Assembly (NCBI GenBank): GCA_963682055.1
Contig: OY821742.1
Coordinates: 30,413,060-30,477,059 of the forward strand
Reading direction: 5' to 3'
Length of the DNA stretch: 64,000 bases
From: Primula veris
Taxonomy: Eukaryota > Streptophyta > Magnoliopsida > Ericales > Primulaceae
In this document: positions 23,234 through 34,018 of the stretch, in pieces
Layout: every line of letters starts with the position of its first letter
How positions within the stretch are numbered: the first letter of the stretch is position 1
Position numbers and translations under genes: made by a program
The notes under the pieces: model-generated
The model's database searches: none
What the model saw: the letters and a program-made list of their open reading frames with translations, nothing else
Told to the model about the DNA's origin: nothing

Positions 23234-24249
23234 TATCGGAAAGGGTCATTCATACCTTCGCACCAATCATTTGTGTAGTTTTTGAAGGTCTTAGTTTGGT
23301 GGAGGAGGAGTTTCACCAAGATAAGTTCTCCTTCTTGAAATTCCACTAGTCTTCTCTTTTCGTCTGCCCACTTCTTCATTTTCTTTGATGCTTTTGCAAG
23401 GTAGGCTTTTGCCATCTCGGATTGCTCTTGAAGTCCCCTTGCAAACTTGTAAGATCCCGAATTCTTCCCCGAATAACCCATCGCAACCGTGTTGGGGGTA
23501 AGCGGTTGTTGTCCCGTGGCTAGTTGGAATGGACTCGTCCCCGTTGCCTCGCTTCTTTGCAAATTATAGGAGAATTGGGCCACATCTAGCAACTTAGCCG
23601 AATCCTTTTGATTAGCACTCACATAATGCGTCAAATATAGCTCCAAGATTGACTTTATCTGCACCGTTTGGCCATCGGTTTGGGGGTGGAAGCTCATTGA
23701 GAAGTTTAGATCGGACCCCATCATTCTAAGCAACTCGGTCCAAAACCGCCTGGTAAATCGTGAGTCTCAATCACTAACAATAGTTTTTGGGACTCCCCAA
23801 TACTTCACCATGTATTTGAAAAACAATCGGGCCGTCACTTCCATCGTGCATTCTTTAGGACCCAGTATGAATACTCCATATTTCAAAAATTGGTCTACCA
23901 CTACAATAATAGAGCAACATCCATCCGACTTTGGTAGGCAAGTGATATAGTCCAAAGAGATACTCTCCCAAGGTCTTCCCGGCGTTGGGAGTGGCTCGAG
24001 TAATCCACCCGGCTTTTTTTGTTCCGTCTTATCTTGTTGGCAGACAAGGCAAGTTTTCACATACAACTCAACATCGTCCCACATTTGTGGCCAATAATAT
24101 CCGTCTTCTAGGAGATCAAGTGTGCGGTGTACACCTGGGTGTCCCACCCACTTGGAATCATGGCACTCCTTAAGCAGTTCCCTCCTTAAGCTCCCACATT
24201 TCGGAACATACACCCGATCTCCTTTAGTGTATAAGAGATCATCCTTCAA
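23233..24249 (-). pseudogene. Chromovirus integrase, dead, copy 1
   Basis: The minus strand from 24249 shows an HHCC zinc domain (HPGVHRTLDLLEDGYYWPQM, then CLVCQQDK) and the catalytic-core start SISLDYITCLPKSDG. It then shows IVSD followed by an in-frame TGA near 23769. The frame continues to SMSFHPQTDGQTVQIKSILE. At the position where the family has the catalytic Glu (TDGQTE), this copy has Val. The element therefore lacks both an open frame and a complete DDE triad. Copy 2 has the same lesions with QMVQ. Confidence 0.82.
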
Positions 24250-24283
24250 CCAAACTCTCCTCGTCTTTCCTTGGTTTACGTAT

Positions 24284-24622
24284 TCAAATCATCATCTTAG
24301 CCTTAGGGTCATGCTCCATCCCTTCCTTAATATTGTTTAACAAGGACAATTCGGGCTTGCTCATAGCAGCGAACTTGGCTTTTCGAGTTAGGGCGTCGGC
24401 AACCACATTGCACTTTCCCAGTTTATATTCCAATTCATAATCAAACTCGGCAAAAAAGTCTTGCCACCTTGCTTGTTTCGGGGATATCTTCTTTTGGGTG
24501 AGGACGTAACTAGTGGCTACATTGTCGGTTTGCACCACAAACTTACTTCCTAAAAGATAATGGCATCGGTGTGCGCCTCGTATGCTTTTGAGAACCACCA
24601 AGCTGGTCAAACAAAACACCAA
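24284..24622 (-). pseudogene. Chromovirus RNase H fragment, copy 1
   Basis: 112 codons including [39 protein letters not shown] and NVVADALTRK. This is the C-terminal two thirds of a Ty3/Gypsy RNase H with the DN and ADALTR motifs. Upstream, most of the RT palm including YIDD is deleted. The copy 2 counterpart is 48692-49030. Confidence 0.82.
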
Positions 24623-25020
24623 TAAGCGGGATAGGGTATTTATTCTTTACCGTGATATTGTTTAGTGCCCGATAGTCAATACACATTTGAGGGAACCATC
24701 ATGCTTCTTTTGAAACAAAACTGGGGAGCCGTAGGGAGGTTTTGAGGGTTGGATATATCCCGCATCCAATAGATCCTTCAATTGACTTTCAACTCTTCCA
24801 ACTCCGGTGGAGCCATTCGATAGGGTGCCATAGAAGGCGGTTTGGCACCCGGGACAAGCTCAATCTTATGGTCCACCTCTCGTCTAGGTTTTAACACTTT
24901 TGGCAACTCGGCGGGCATCACTTCCTTAAATTCATCAAGGACCTTTAAAATTCCTCTCAGAACGTCTTCACTGGGTAAGGTTGGTGGTTCATACATTTTG
25001 AGGGTAGCAAGGTATGTCGA
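24623..25020 (-). pseudogene. Chromovirus RT N-terminal fragment, copy 1
   Basis: Includes VLDEFKEVMPAELPKVL, KIELVPGAKPPSMAPYRMAP and, after a frame change, [17 protein letters not shown]. These are the first blocks of a Ty3/Gypsy RT. The central RT with the catalytic aspartates is missing. The copy 2 counterpart is about 49031-49428. Confidence 0.75.
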
Positions 25021-25104
25021 ATGCAAATATACCGGAAGGGTCCAGATTATACTTTGTTCGTAACACTTCCTAGTTGTATAACCTGTTGATTGATTGGATA
25101 TCGA

Positions 25105-25620
25105 ATGCAAATATTTATTGGAACTGCTTCACTAGTAATTAACAAGTTGAGACTTTGATCCGCAATAAGAGTGTCTGTATTATAGGCAGGCACTAAGTCT
25201 TGTCCTTTAAGTGTAGTGGTTGGTTCCGGATTACCAAACAGTACTACCTCTTGGGATTCCAAAAAAAAATAATACTTTCTCTTGTTGTTCTTCCGATATT
25301 GCATTCACTATTTTCACCATTTCTGTATCAGTTTTATCAATAACCCCATAATGACCATTTTCGGCGAACTCACTGTCACAGTTTTTAGACAACTGGACAC
25401 TAGCTTCAGGATATCTCCTTGAACTAGTTCTTTCCTTAGCAGCGTTTTGACATACTCCTTTAAATTGTTCCGTTTCTACATCAACGATAGCACCAAAATA
25501 ATTACCCACTTTGATCGTTTCTTTAACCTTATCCACTCTTATATATTTGTGTTGGAAAAAAACCATGTTTATGGTGTTTTCCCAATTGGTCCCGAGTCCG
25601 AATATTTGGTCAAATTCCAT
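25105..25620 (-). pseudogene. Unidentified coding remnant in the LINE block, copy 1
   Basis: Two overlapping minus-strand frames. The first is 129 codons from 25620, with stretches such as IKVGNYFGAIVDVETEQFKG and AKERTSSRRYPEASVQLSKN. The second includes TTTLKGQDLVPAYNTDTLIA. They look like one protein with a frameshift at the A/T run near 25261. No family is recognised. By position it could be the variable C-terminal part of the LINE ORF1 product (27110-27568), separated from it by the LTR-like block; that is inference. The copy 2 counterpart is 49513-50028. Confidence 0.35.
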
Positions 25621-25670
25621 GCAAAGAATCTAAAGTTTAGACTCCGTACTCAAATGGTTTGAGTAGCTTG

Positions 25671-26888
25671 TGTGACGAGCTTCGAAACGGTATATCGCAT
25701 GACCTATTCGGTGAATGAGTGTGAATGGAAATTGGATCCGAAGTTGGACCATGGACAGCCGAAATCTGGAATTTGGGAAGAGAGAGTGGGAAAACAAAAG
25801 GATGGGGAAGCCACCCAAATGTTTATCCCACATCAAAGAGGAAAAACTATTTTGAATAGTTTATATACATATTCACCACTAGAGAGTGGTAATAATGTGT
25901 AGCCTCATAGGTGTGTGTAGGCATGAGCACCACATACGCACGCGCTCGTTCGGTCTCGGCCACGGGTCTCGGGGCGTGGGTTTGGGGCTTGGGGCTTGGG
26001 GAATGTTCCAGTTCCAAGAAAGTCTAAGAGTTTTGGATAATAACAAAACAGTTCCAAAAATTTCAGCAAACTTGTAACTAATGTAATTAAATGAGAATAA
26101 TTGCACCATTAATTCTGCTCGTTCGAGCGAACGAGCTGAATTAAGTGACCATAATGGCTGAGATTTCAGCTCAGCCAATAAGTAGGCATATCTTCCCTAC
26201 TATCTAAACATACTTTTTACATTCTGAAAACAATCTGCATATTTTCCATATAGCATTTTAGAAAGAGAGAGAACCACCCACCAACAGCTCGACCTTGACT
26301 CGTCGCCAGTTTTCGGCGAGTCATCCGAGACGTTGTACATTGATATCAAAGCGCCAACGCAACCAGAAATATTAAGGTGGTTAGGCGAATATCGGTTAAG
26401 GGCAGACTGTCTAACAGTCGCCTCGTCTTTTTTATTTCCGTCTTTTAAATACCGTAATTTAAATTCTACAATTTATATTTTTGTCTTTTCAATTCTGCAA
26501 TTTCAATTCAGTATTTTAATTTGCTGTACTTAGCTGTAATTTTTAATTCTGTCTTTTACCTTTCTGTAATTTCTTTAAAATACTGTTTCTATTATGTAAT
26601 TTCAATTCTGTAATTTAATTCTGTAATTAGAATAGTTTCATTTCAGTCATGTAATTTAAATTTCAATCAGAACAGTCTGGCATTTTCTATTTATTACAAT
26701 TCAGTATATCAGATTATTAATTAATAATAATCTGACTAACGGTTGCTTTAATTACTATTCAGTCCATATATGTAGTAATCTGTAATTTCAGTTTCAATTC
26801 TGAATTAATAAAGATTACACTGGTTTTTGATTATTTCTTTTTAGTCATTAATTATTGTTTAATTCTTATTTCGTACACGGAACCAACA
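25671..26888 (+). mobile_element. LTR-like block (possible solo LTR), copy 1
   Basis: The segment starts TGTGACGAGCTTCG and ends AACCAACA. It has LTR-style content: ATCCCACATCAAAGAGGAAA, then a TATATACATA promoter-like motif near 25863, short perfect hairpins near 26111-26176, and a long CTGTAATTT-rich 3' part. The flanking 5-mers (GCTTG and ATTTG) match in only three of five positions, so the limits are uncertain. No internal retroelement genes. The copy 2 counterpart is about 50079-51297. Confidence 0.4.
26111..26176. repeat. Two adjacent short hairpins
   Basis: 26111-26142 is a near-perfect palindrome built on GCTCGTTCG and CGAACGAGC with a 2-nt centre. 26156-26176 has GGCTGAG and CTCAGCC around a 7-nt loop. 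The copy 2 counterparts are at about 50519-50584. Confidence 0.75.
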
Positions 26889-27109
26889 ATTTGCTCATGG
26901 TTTCTCTATCACTTGCAACATTTTCATATATATTGATGAGTTTATTACCCGTCCTCTTTCCATAGTTCGTTTGCCATGGATTTTCTTACATGAGGTAATC
27001 ACCCCTTGCATTTTTATTCTCCATTATATTACGTTCAGTATTATTTACCTTTCTTGTCCCCATCTCATTATTACAAATTTCATTATGTTTCTCAAATCTT
27101 CAACTTGGT

Positions 27110-27568
27110 CTATGAAATACTCTTTCTTTCATTATGACATGTTACATAATTATGGCCAAATATTTTACATAACCCACATCGAGGAGGCAACCATTGATAT
27201 TGTACCTCTATATCAAGTTCTGCTTTCCCATTTTTAATTTGCATGGTGTTTGGCAATTCTTTAGAGGCATTTATTTCAACACACACCTGGGCGCAAGTGA
27301 CACTTAACATTTTCTCAGTAGCGTGATCAAGATAAAGCGGTCTACCTATTTTACTAGCGATCTTACTTAGGTTATCGCAAGACCAAAATTCAAGGGGCGC
27401 ATCATACAACCTCACCCATATAGTTATTAGCCATAAGGCTTCCTTATTCAATTGAAGCATACCATGCCATTTTTTCAATACCATTAGCCGATCAAAGATA
27501 TAACAATACCCATTATCAAGAAATAGATCCATGTCCTTTTCGTTTTGGAGATGGTAGTCCATCTCCAT
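27110..27568 (-). pseudogene. LINE ORF1 fragment, DUF4283 plus CCHC-type zinc knuckle, copy 1
   Basis: 152 codons on the minus strand. They read FDRLMVLKKWHGMLQL and TIWVRLYDAPLEFWSCDNLS, then a KIASKIGRPLYLD stretch, then WLPPRCGLCKIFGHNYVTC (CX2CX4HX4C). DUF4283 followed by this knuckle is typical of ORF1 of plant LINEs and their domesticated relatives. It binds nucleic acid in the element RNP. The N-terminus begins inside the domain and the C-terminus stops shortly after the knuckle, so the protein is partial. Confidence 0.8.
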
Positions 27569-27601
27569 TATTTCACCATTAGACCAAAATTAATTAACAT
27601 T

Positions 27602-27957
27602 AACAAACATGAAATAAATGATTGCAGATGTTGTTTTCTTTAAGATCAATATCGTCACCGCAAGATATACCATGGTCACGTAATTTATGAGCCAACTTAA
27701 ACTAAATAGTAGACGGGTAAGGATATAAAATAAATTTGCAACTTTTCGAAGTTAAAAACTTTAGACACCCATTACTCATGAACAATTGTTACAAAATTGT
27801 TAGTCAATAATAACCTAGCTAGCTAGTGAGAAATTTAATGTTATTATATAGTGTATGTCTCACAAATACAAGTTTAAATAATTTTATCACTGGCAAGTTG
27901 AGTAATTCATAGTGAAGCCAATTAGTTTGGCCAGAAATATTGCAAACCTATTTACAC
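27602..27957 (+). repeat. Direct repeat unit b, right part (copy 1)
   Basis: Starts AACAAACATGAAATAAATGA and parallels 21280-21633 (GATATACCATGGTCACGTAA against GGTCTACCATGGTTACATAT, and CGGCAAGTTGAGTAATTCA against TGGCAAGTTGAGTAATTCA). The copy 2 counterpart starts at 52011 and lacks one CTAG of a short CTAG repeat. Confidence 0.8.
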
Positions 27958-28300
27958 TCTTTTAAATAAAAACTTAAGATTACCGTCTGTTATACGAAAA
28001 GATAAATATATATGGCAAACAATCATATGATCAGTGGTCACCACTATGGATGCAAAAAAGTTGATTTAATAGTGAATGACCAAAAACTTACCGAGAAACA
28101 TTATTATAAAAAACATAACTCTAAATTGTTGTTTACCAAAAACATACATCCAATAAAAAAACTGAAATCTCCACTCATCTCTCTATTCGCTCTCTCTCTC
28201 TGCTCTATCTCTTTATGCTCCTTTCCTCTATGCTCTCTCTATCTCCGCTCTCTCTCTCTCTCTCTCATCTCTCCCTATATGCTCTCTCTTTGTCATCTCT

Positions 28301-28580
28301 CACTACAATTAAAATAACCTTGGCCGACAAAAAATATTCGTCGCTAGAGTTAAAATTTCGTCACCTAAAATTCAAGCCGACGAAAGTTTCGTCGCTAAGC
28401 CTCCGTCGCGTATGCACTGTCGAGCGACGAAAAAAGAAATTCGTCGGTAAAGTTTGATTTTGCCCGACGAAATGGGCGACAAATATATTCGTCGCTAGAT
28501 TTTTGGCGACGAAAAACTTCACCGGTAAATGTATTTGATAAGTTCAAGTAGCATAGATCTCCTGACAAATACTTCGTCGC
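28301..28580 (+). mobile_element. CACTA-like terminal fragment (copy 2)
   Basis: Counterpart of 231-510, with the same CACTAC start and CGTCG/GACGAAA repeats. It differs by scattered substitutions (GTCGCGTATG here, GTCGCATATG in copy 1). Confidence 0.5.
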
Positions 28581-28895
28581 CAGTAGATGATGAAAAGAAC
28601 ACTTGTTTGCCAAAATATTTGTAGGCTCAACTCTTATTATTTATCATTACATTTTGATGTCTACTATAATTTATTATTAAAATGAATCATTATAAATTAT
28701 ATTTTTATTGAATAAATGAATACACAAATATTAAGATCAATATCATTAAAAACATTCAATAAAAGAATTTACATGTAAAATATCCAATCAACACATACTT
28801 ACAAAACGAGTAATAGAAATGAATAATTCACACATAAATTCTAAATCAGAAAAACAGGAAACGCATATCATAGAGATGTACTATCATCATCGTGC

Positions 28896-29150
28896 TCATC
28901 CCCTACAATTTTTTTGAAACCGACCTTCTTCTGAAAGTGTAAATCCTTGACTGTAAAAAGGTTCTGCTAACGCTGCATACATCTTTCTATCCGATGCATC
29001 CAGACGTCGTTTTGTCTTTTCCCTAGCAGTCCTCTCATGGGCTAATTGTCATTCTAACTCCTTGATACAAAACGATGCACCGCCTTTTGTGGTTTTAGAT
29101 GACTCAAGGTCTCGATTGACATGATACCAAACAAGTCGATTTACGAAACC
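28896..29150 (-). pseudogene. Unidentified coding remnant (copy 2)
   Basis: Counterpart of 825-1079 with the same frame and the same internal stop, so the stop predates the amplification. Confidence 0.35.
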
Positions 29151-30244
29151 ACTATACCATCACACACTTATAGGATCTTTACATCAATCACTTCAGTCCT
29201 TATTTCCTTAACTTATTTGGCCATTATTTAAATGCTAGTCTGAAGCCTGTCTAAACCAAATTATTAACAAGATTATAGTGTAATTTACAAAACTAAGAAC
29301 TTTATATAACTTGCAAAACTAGATAAATTTAAGAAGGAATGTCAATTGTGATGAAGATAGCAATCTTTGTTTTTTTTATCCTTTTACAATGGTACAAAGT
29401 CACCAACAACAGCAACGACGATGTGTAAAGTATGATTATATAGATTATAGAGGGTGTAACTATGGAAAATTATTTTCATAGGCTAACTGTGGATTCCAGA
29501 CAAACCATATATACTAGCACACTTAGCAGATGCCATAAAAAAAAAGTTAGTCAATTGCAGTTCTCATCCAAGTCTACAGTCCAAATTCGCAAAACTAATA
29601 TCAGAATATAGACTCCAAACAAACAGAAATCTTATCAAAAAATGTGGAAATACAACCTTAAGATCATGGTAAACTAACTTACTACCTCTTCAGATTAGAA
29701 ATGAATCCATCTTTCTACCCCATTAGAAATGGTTTGAGCTAGATTCTAACTTGTTCAAAGGCTAGTACGATATCATCTCCCTGAATAGGTTATTTTTCAT
29801 TCATACTTCAACATTTAAACGGTAAGATTTCTTCTTCTTTTTCTTGTTCTGCTAGAAATAACAACCAAAAAACCTGATCTTTAATTAAACAACCTTGTTC
29901 TGCATAGAACCAAACCTAAGCTATAACAGTTCAAGACTAATGAATGACCACAATGAGCAAAATGAAATTGATATCACTCTTAATCTTGGTTTGTCGATCA
30001 TATGCATCTCTTTGTACAACCCATGCTCTAAACATTTGACTCGAGATGGTTTAAGTAAGAGACACATTCCTTCTTTGGTTGTAACTTTGAGTTCAACGTA
30101 ACGACTTATAACTTATAAGGTGCTTTGCATTTGGCTGGCGAGCTCAAGAGTTGAGATTTTTAAGTTTCAGTTTTGTAAAAAGGGGAAGTTTTGAAGCTGG
30201 ACAAACATAGATAGATATCTCTTACCCTGAAATAAGCCAACTTA

Positions 30245-30670
<426 letters not shown>

Positions 30671-31655
30671 TTAAATAAACAAACATCCCCCGCATCAGGA
30701 GTATCAAAAAGTAAACTTAATTAACGGGTATATGAAACTTACGTAGTTACTGCATAAACAGAAAATTGCAAGTAAGTTCTTTTAAGCAGAAAAGTAGAAC
30801 AAAACTAAGCAAGATTTGGATACTTCCGTAAACTTATCATGTTATTCTAAGAGTTAAACCTCCTAGAAGTATGCTGCTTTAATTTGGACAGCACCAGCTC
30901 ATTTGTAATAAACTTAACTAAGTGTCAAACCTCAGTGCATGATAGGTTCCTACAAAGGAAATCTAAATCATCATCTTTTTTCAGCCATTACTTCCTGAAA
31001 TGACGCAACTTTTTACAAATCTAGCATTAGTATTTCTTGTCTTTTACTGGAAGCAAATAGTGGTGAAACCAGGACATGTTCTTGTGCTAATTTCTAAAGT
31101 TCTAAATTTCTAGCTTAGTGAAATATGAGAAGAGATCATTCAAGTCAAATCCAAGATTAAATGATGCTTTCTTTCTTGGGAAAGAAGGATACTTTAAGCA
31201 AAATTGCTGGCCTACTTGAAGCGAGAAGAAATTAAGTTCATCAAGAAATATCTTCTACTTTATCAGCCAAAGAAAAAGCAAAAAAGGGTTAGTTTTATAA
31301 GATAGCAACCAACAGCATTGCAGCTTAGAATCTATACCCAAACAAGCTGTAAAGTGCAACTACAAGTATACTACTATAAAGTAACCATACCCTGTCTGCA
31401 AGTATACAACTCTGCAGTCTTAAGCTCAAATTGCAACTGGACACAACAAAATCATACGCACTTCAACCAGAGAAGACAATATAATAACAATAGGTAGTAC
31501 TGTGTACCCCAAATAATAGGAAAATGAAAAAACTACCCCATGAAGTTTATTTTAAGTTTTTCAATAAAATAAACTACTTTCCGCTACGAAATACATTTCA
31601 GCTTCAAACCTATTACCAAACAACCTATGAAGTGTGAATATCGCCCATAAGTGGC

Positions 31656-32123
31656 CAGGGGCGGAACCATGATAATTTTTTTGGTGAGGCCTTGATGTAA
31701 AAAATATGTCGAATAGAAGATAAAATAAATAGGTTCTAATATAAATTTTTTTAATTTTTTTTTATTTTTAACATAGCATAAAATAAACATGAAGTTAATA
31801 CAAAGAGTATTGAGCAATAAAATATATTTTTTAACAATCTTTTTTGTTTGGGAAAATACAATGGTCATTTACGAAATTTGGTAATTTCAAAATAAAAAAA
31901 CATAAAATTTTAAAAAAGAAGAAGCTGGCAAGATTTGAAATCTTAACCTTCCAGTACATTAAATCAAATTTTACCACTACACTAACAACTCTTCTCTTTA
32001 ATTAGGGAGACCATCAATATATATATTTTAGAAAAATTTAAATTACACATAAAAAAAATAAAAATTGAAAATCACCGCAGGGGTGGTCACGGCCACCCCC
32101 AGCCACCCCTGGGTCCGCCCCTG
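31656..32123. mobile_element. Non-autonomous hAT element, copy 2
   Basis: Counterpart of 3583-4050 with the same termini and TAAGTGGC duplication, so the insertion predates the array. Confidence 0.92.
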
Positions 32124-32279
32124 TAAGTGGCCCCATCTGTCGTCTGTGTGTTGTATCCTTTCTCATATGTTGAAATCATGATTGCTAACTTGTTTCCTCA
32201 CAAGGATTACACAAATTCCAAGAGTAAATAAAGTGTCCAAATGTTTATCATAAAAACAATACCAAGAAATAACTGGCAC

Positions 32280-32381
32280 CTGTAGAACAATAGGCAACTG
32301 CTCAGGTGGTTTCTTATGCTTGGATCCATGATCCAGCCACAACTCAAAAGCCGTCAATTGTTCTGTGAAAAATGGACTTGG
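32280..32381 (-). pseudogene. RAPTOR exon fragment, copy 2
   Basis: Same exon as 4207-4308 with identical translation and splice borders. Confidence 0.87.
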
Positions 32382-33290
32382 CTGAAAACTTCCAAAAAAA
32401 ATAAAAAATAAAACATACTAAATATGTTTGCTTAGGGTTTTTTTGGCCATTTCCTATATGACCATCTTATAAAAGTGATTGTAGAACATATGGTTATTAT
32501 AATCAATACACCAACTCTAAATCCTAACAAGTTACAAATTTTATATTGTTATGTAATAACATATTATGAATTTTCATGTGCTGTTAATATTACTAATTAA
32601 AATATAAGTAATAGACAATTGAATAGACTATGACACCAACTTATATATCATATTGATACGTGATAGATATTTTTAGAAAAATTAAACCATAATAATAATA
32701 ATAACATATAGTGGTGGTACAAATATTATTTAAAATAACCTTTGTTAGTTTTGTATGCAAAATACCTATAATAAAATTGTGTAACATATTTGGTTGTTCG
32801 TTTATATCTATACAAAGTGAGTATATGTAAACTTGAGTATGTGATAGAATAAGTTTGTCTTTTCCTAGTGGTTTTAATAGTTTTATACATGTTTTTGTTC
32901 ATATTTTTCGTTCTAATAGCTCTGTTTCTTAATTTTACATTTTTATACCTTCGTTTCTTTATACCTTTTCTTTTCGTACCATTTTTTATTAATTTATATT
33001 TATTTTTTCTTGTTTTCTAATTTTTATTTTGTTTTTGGTCAATTTTCAAATGGTGAAACTTTCGACACATGACTGAACATGTCTTTATTGATGCATCTTT
33101 TTTTTAGAGTTTGAAAAATATGTTAAATTGACCAATAAAGAAGAAAAAATAGAAACCGGATACATTTTTTTTAAGAAATCGGGAATTTTTTTTTTATAAA
33201 ATCCCGCTTTTCCGGTGTATTTACAATTCAAAAAATATTATGTACTTTTATTTTTGTAACATCAAACATTTGTGCTGATACCGTCACTAG

Positions 33291-33407
33291 ATGCATGTGG
33301 AAAGAGAAGCCAATCAAGCACCATATAAGCTCGCAAATTGGGGTTGCAATTCGAAAAGGATCATCTACTCCAACATCTATTCCCTAAAGAACTTCAAGGT
33401 ATCCTAA
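33291..33407 (+). pseudogene. RNase H-like remnant, copy 2
   Basis: Counterpart of 5218-5334. Confidence 0.35.
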
Positions 33408-33814
33408 GAATGGTAGAAATGGGATTTCCTCATTTTCGGATTAGATGAAGACTTTAGAGAGAGAAGACGAAGAGTATAGTTTGACCAGACCAGGTTGTTC
33501 GGTGGATCTAGATCTATCTATGTGGTTTTCATTTTGGTATCTCAAGTTTGTGTTTTTGTTCTTTCAAGTTGTAAAGTTTTTCATTTTTATTTTTTCAGAC
33601 TTGTATTTCGGATCTTTGCACTTTGATACCCTTGTTTTGATTTTGTGGGGTTTTCCCCCCATATTTTTTATAATCTATAGATAAAAAATATGGGTTTTTT
33701 CCACCATTTATATATAAAAAAATAAATAAGATTGCCAGTTACTATTCTAAAAGAGGAATTTAGTTAGCACATATGGTCGGTGGTCACAAAATCACAACTA
33801 TGAATGCAAATAAT

Positions 33815-34018
33815 CAGTGGCGGAACTAGGAATGATAAATGAGGGGTGTTGATTTTCTATATAATAAAAGTCTATAACTTATACGAAGTTATTTTACGGA
33901 AGGGGGCTGAAACACTAAACTTTAAAGGTTTCGATCAAAATACATAGAAAAAATCTATTTTTTTGTTATTTTTTTCACGGGGGTGCAACCCCCGACTGTC
34001 TACCTAGTTCCTTCCATG
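33815..34018. mobile_element. Small hAT-like element, copy 2
   Basis: Counterpart of 5742-5945 with the same termini and CAAATAAT duplication. Confidence 0.72.

Larger units (their letters stand above)
22485..25065 (-). mobile_element. Degenerate Ty3/Gypsy chromovirus, copy 1
   Basis: Minus-strand element. Its 3' LTR is at 22485-22827. The outer 5' edge is at 25065, where TGTTACGAACAAAGTATAAT matches the LTR start. Only about 80 bp of the 5' LTR remain before the sequence jumps into the RT N-terminus, so primer site, gag and protease are deleted. Domain order from 5' to 3': RT start, RNase H, integrase, chromodomain, LTR. The 5-bp flanks (TTATT and CTTCC) do not match, so at least one edge is rearranged. 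Confidence 0.82.
21783..27601 (-). mobile_element. LINE remnant with nested retroelements, copy 1
   Basis: A 5.8-kb block inserted between the two halves of direct repeat unit b; unit a is the empty-site control. The minus-strand 3' end is at 21783 with a poly(A)-like tract (T-rich on plus) preceded by AATGAAATCAATGGGTTTTT, a sequence type usual at plant LINE tails. The minus-strand 5' part encodes a LINE ORF1 domain (27110-27568). Between them lie a chromovirus (22485-25065) and an LTR-like block (25671-26888). LINE endonuclease and reverse transcriptase are absent. I see no convincing target duplication. Confidence 0.68.
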
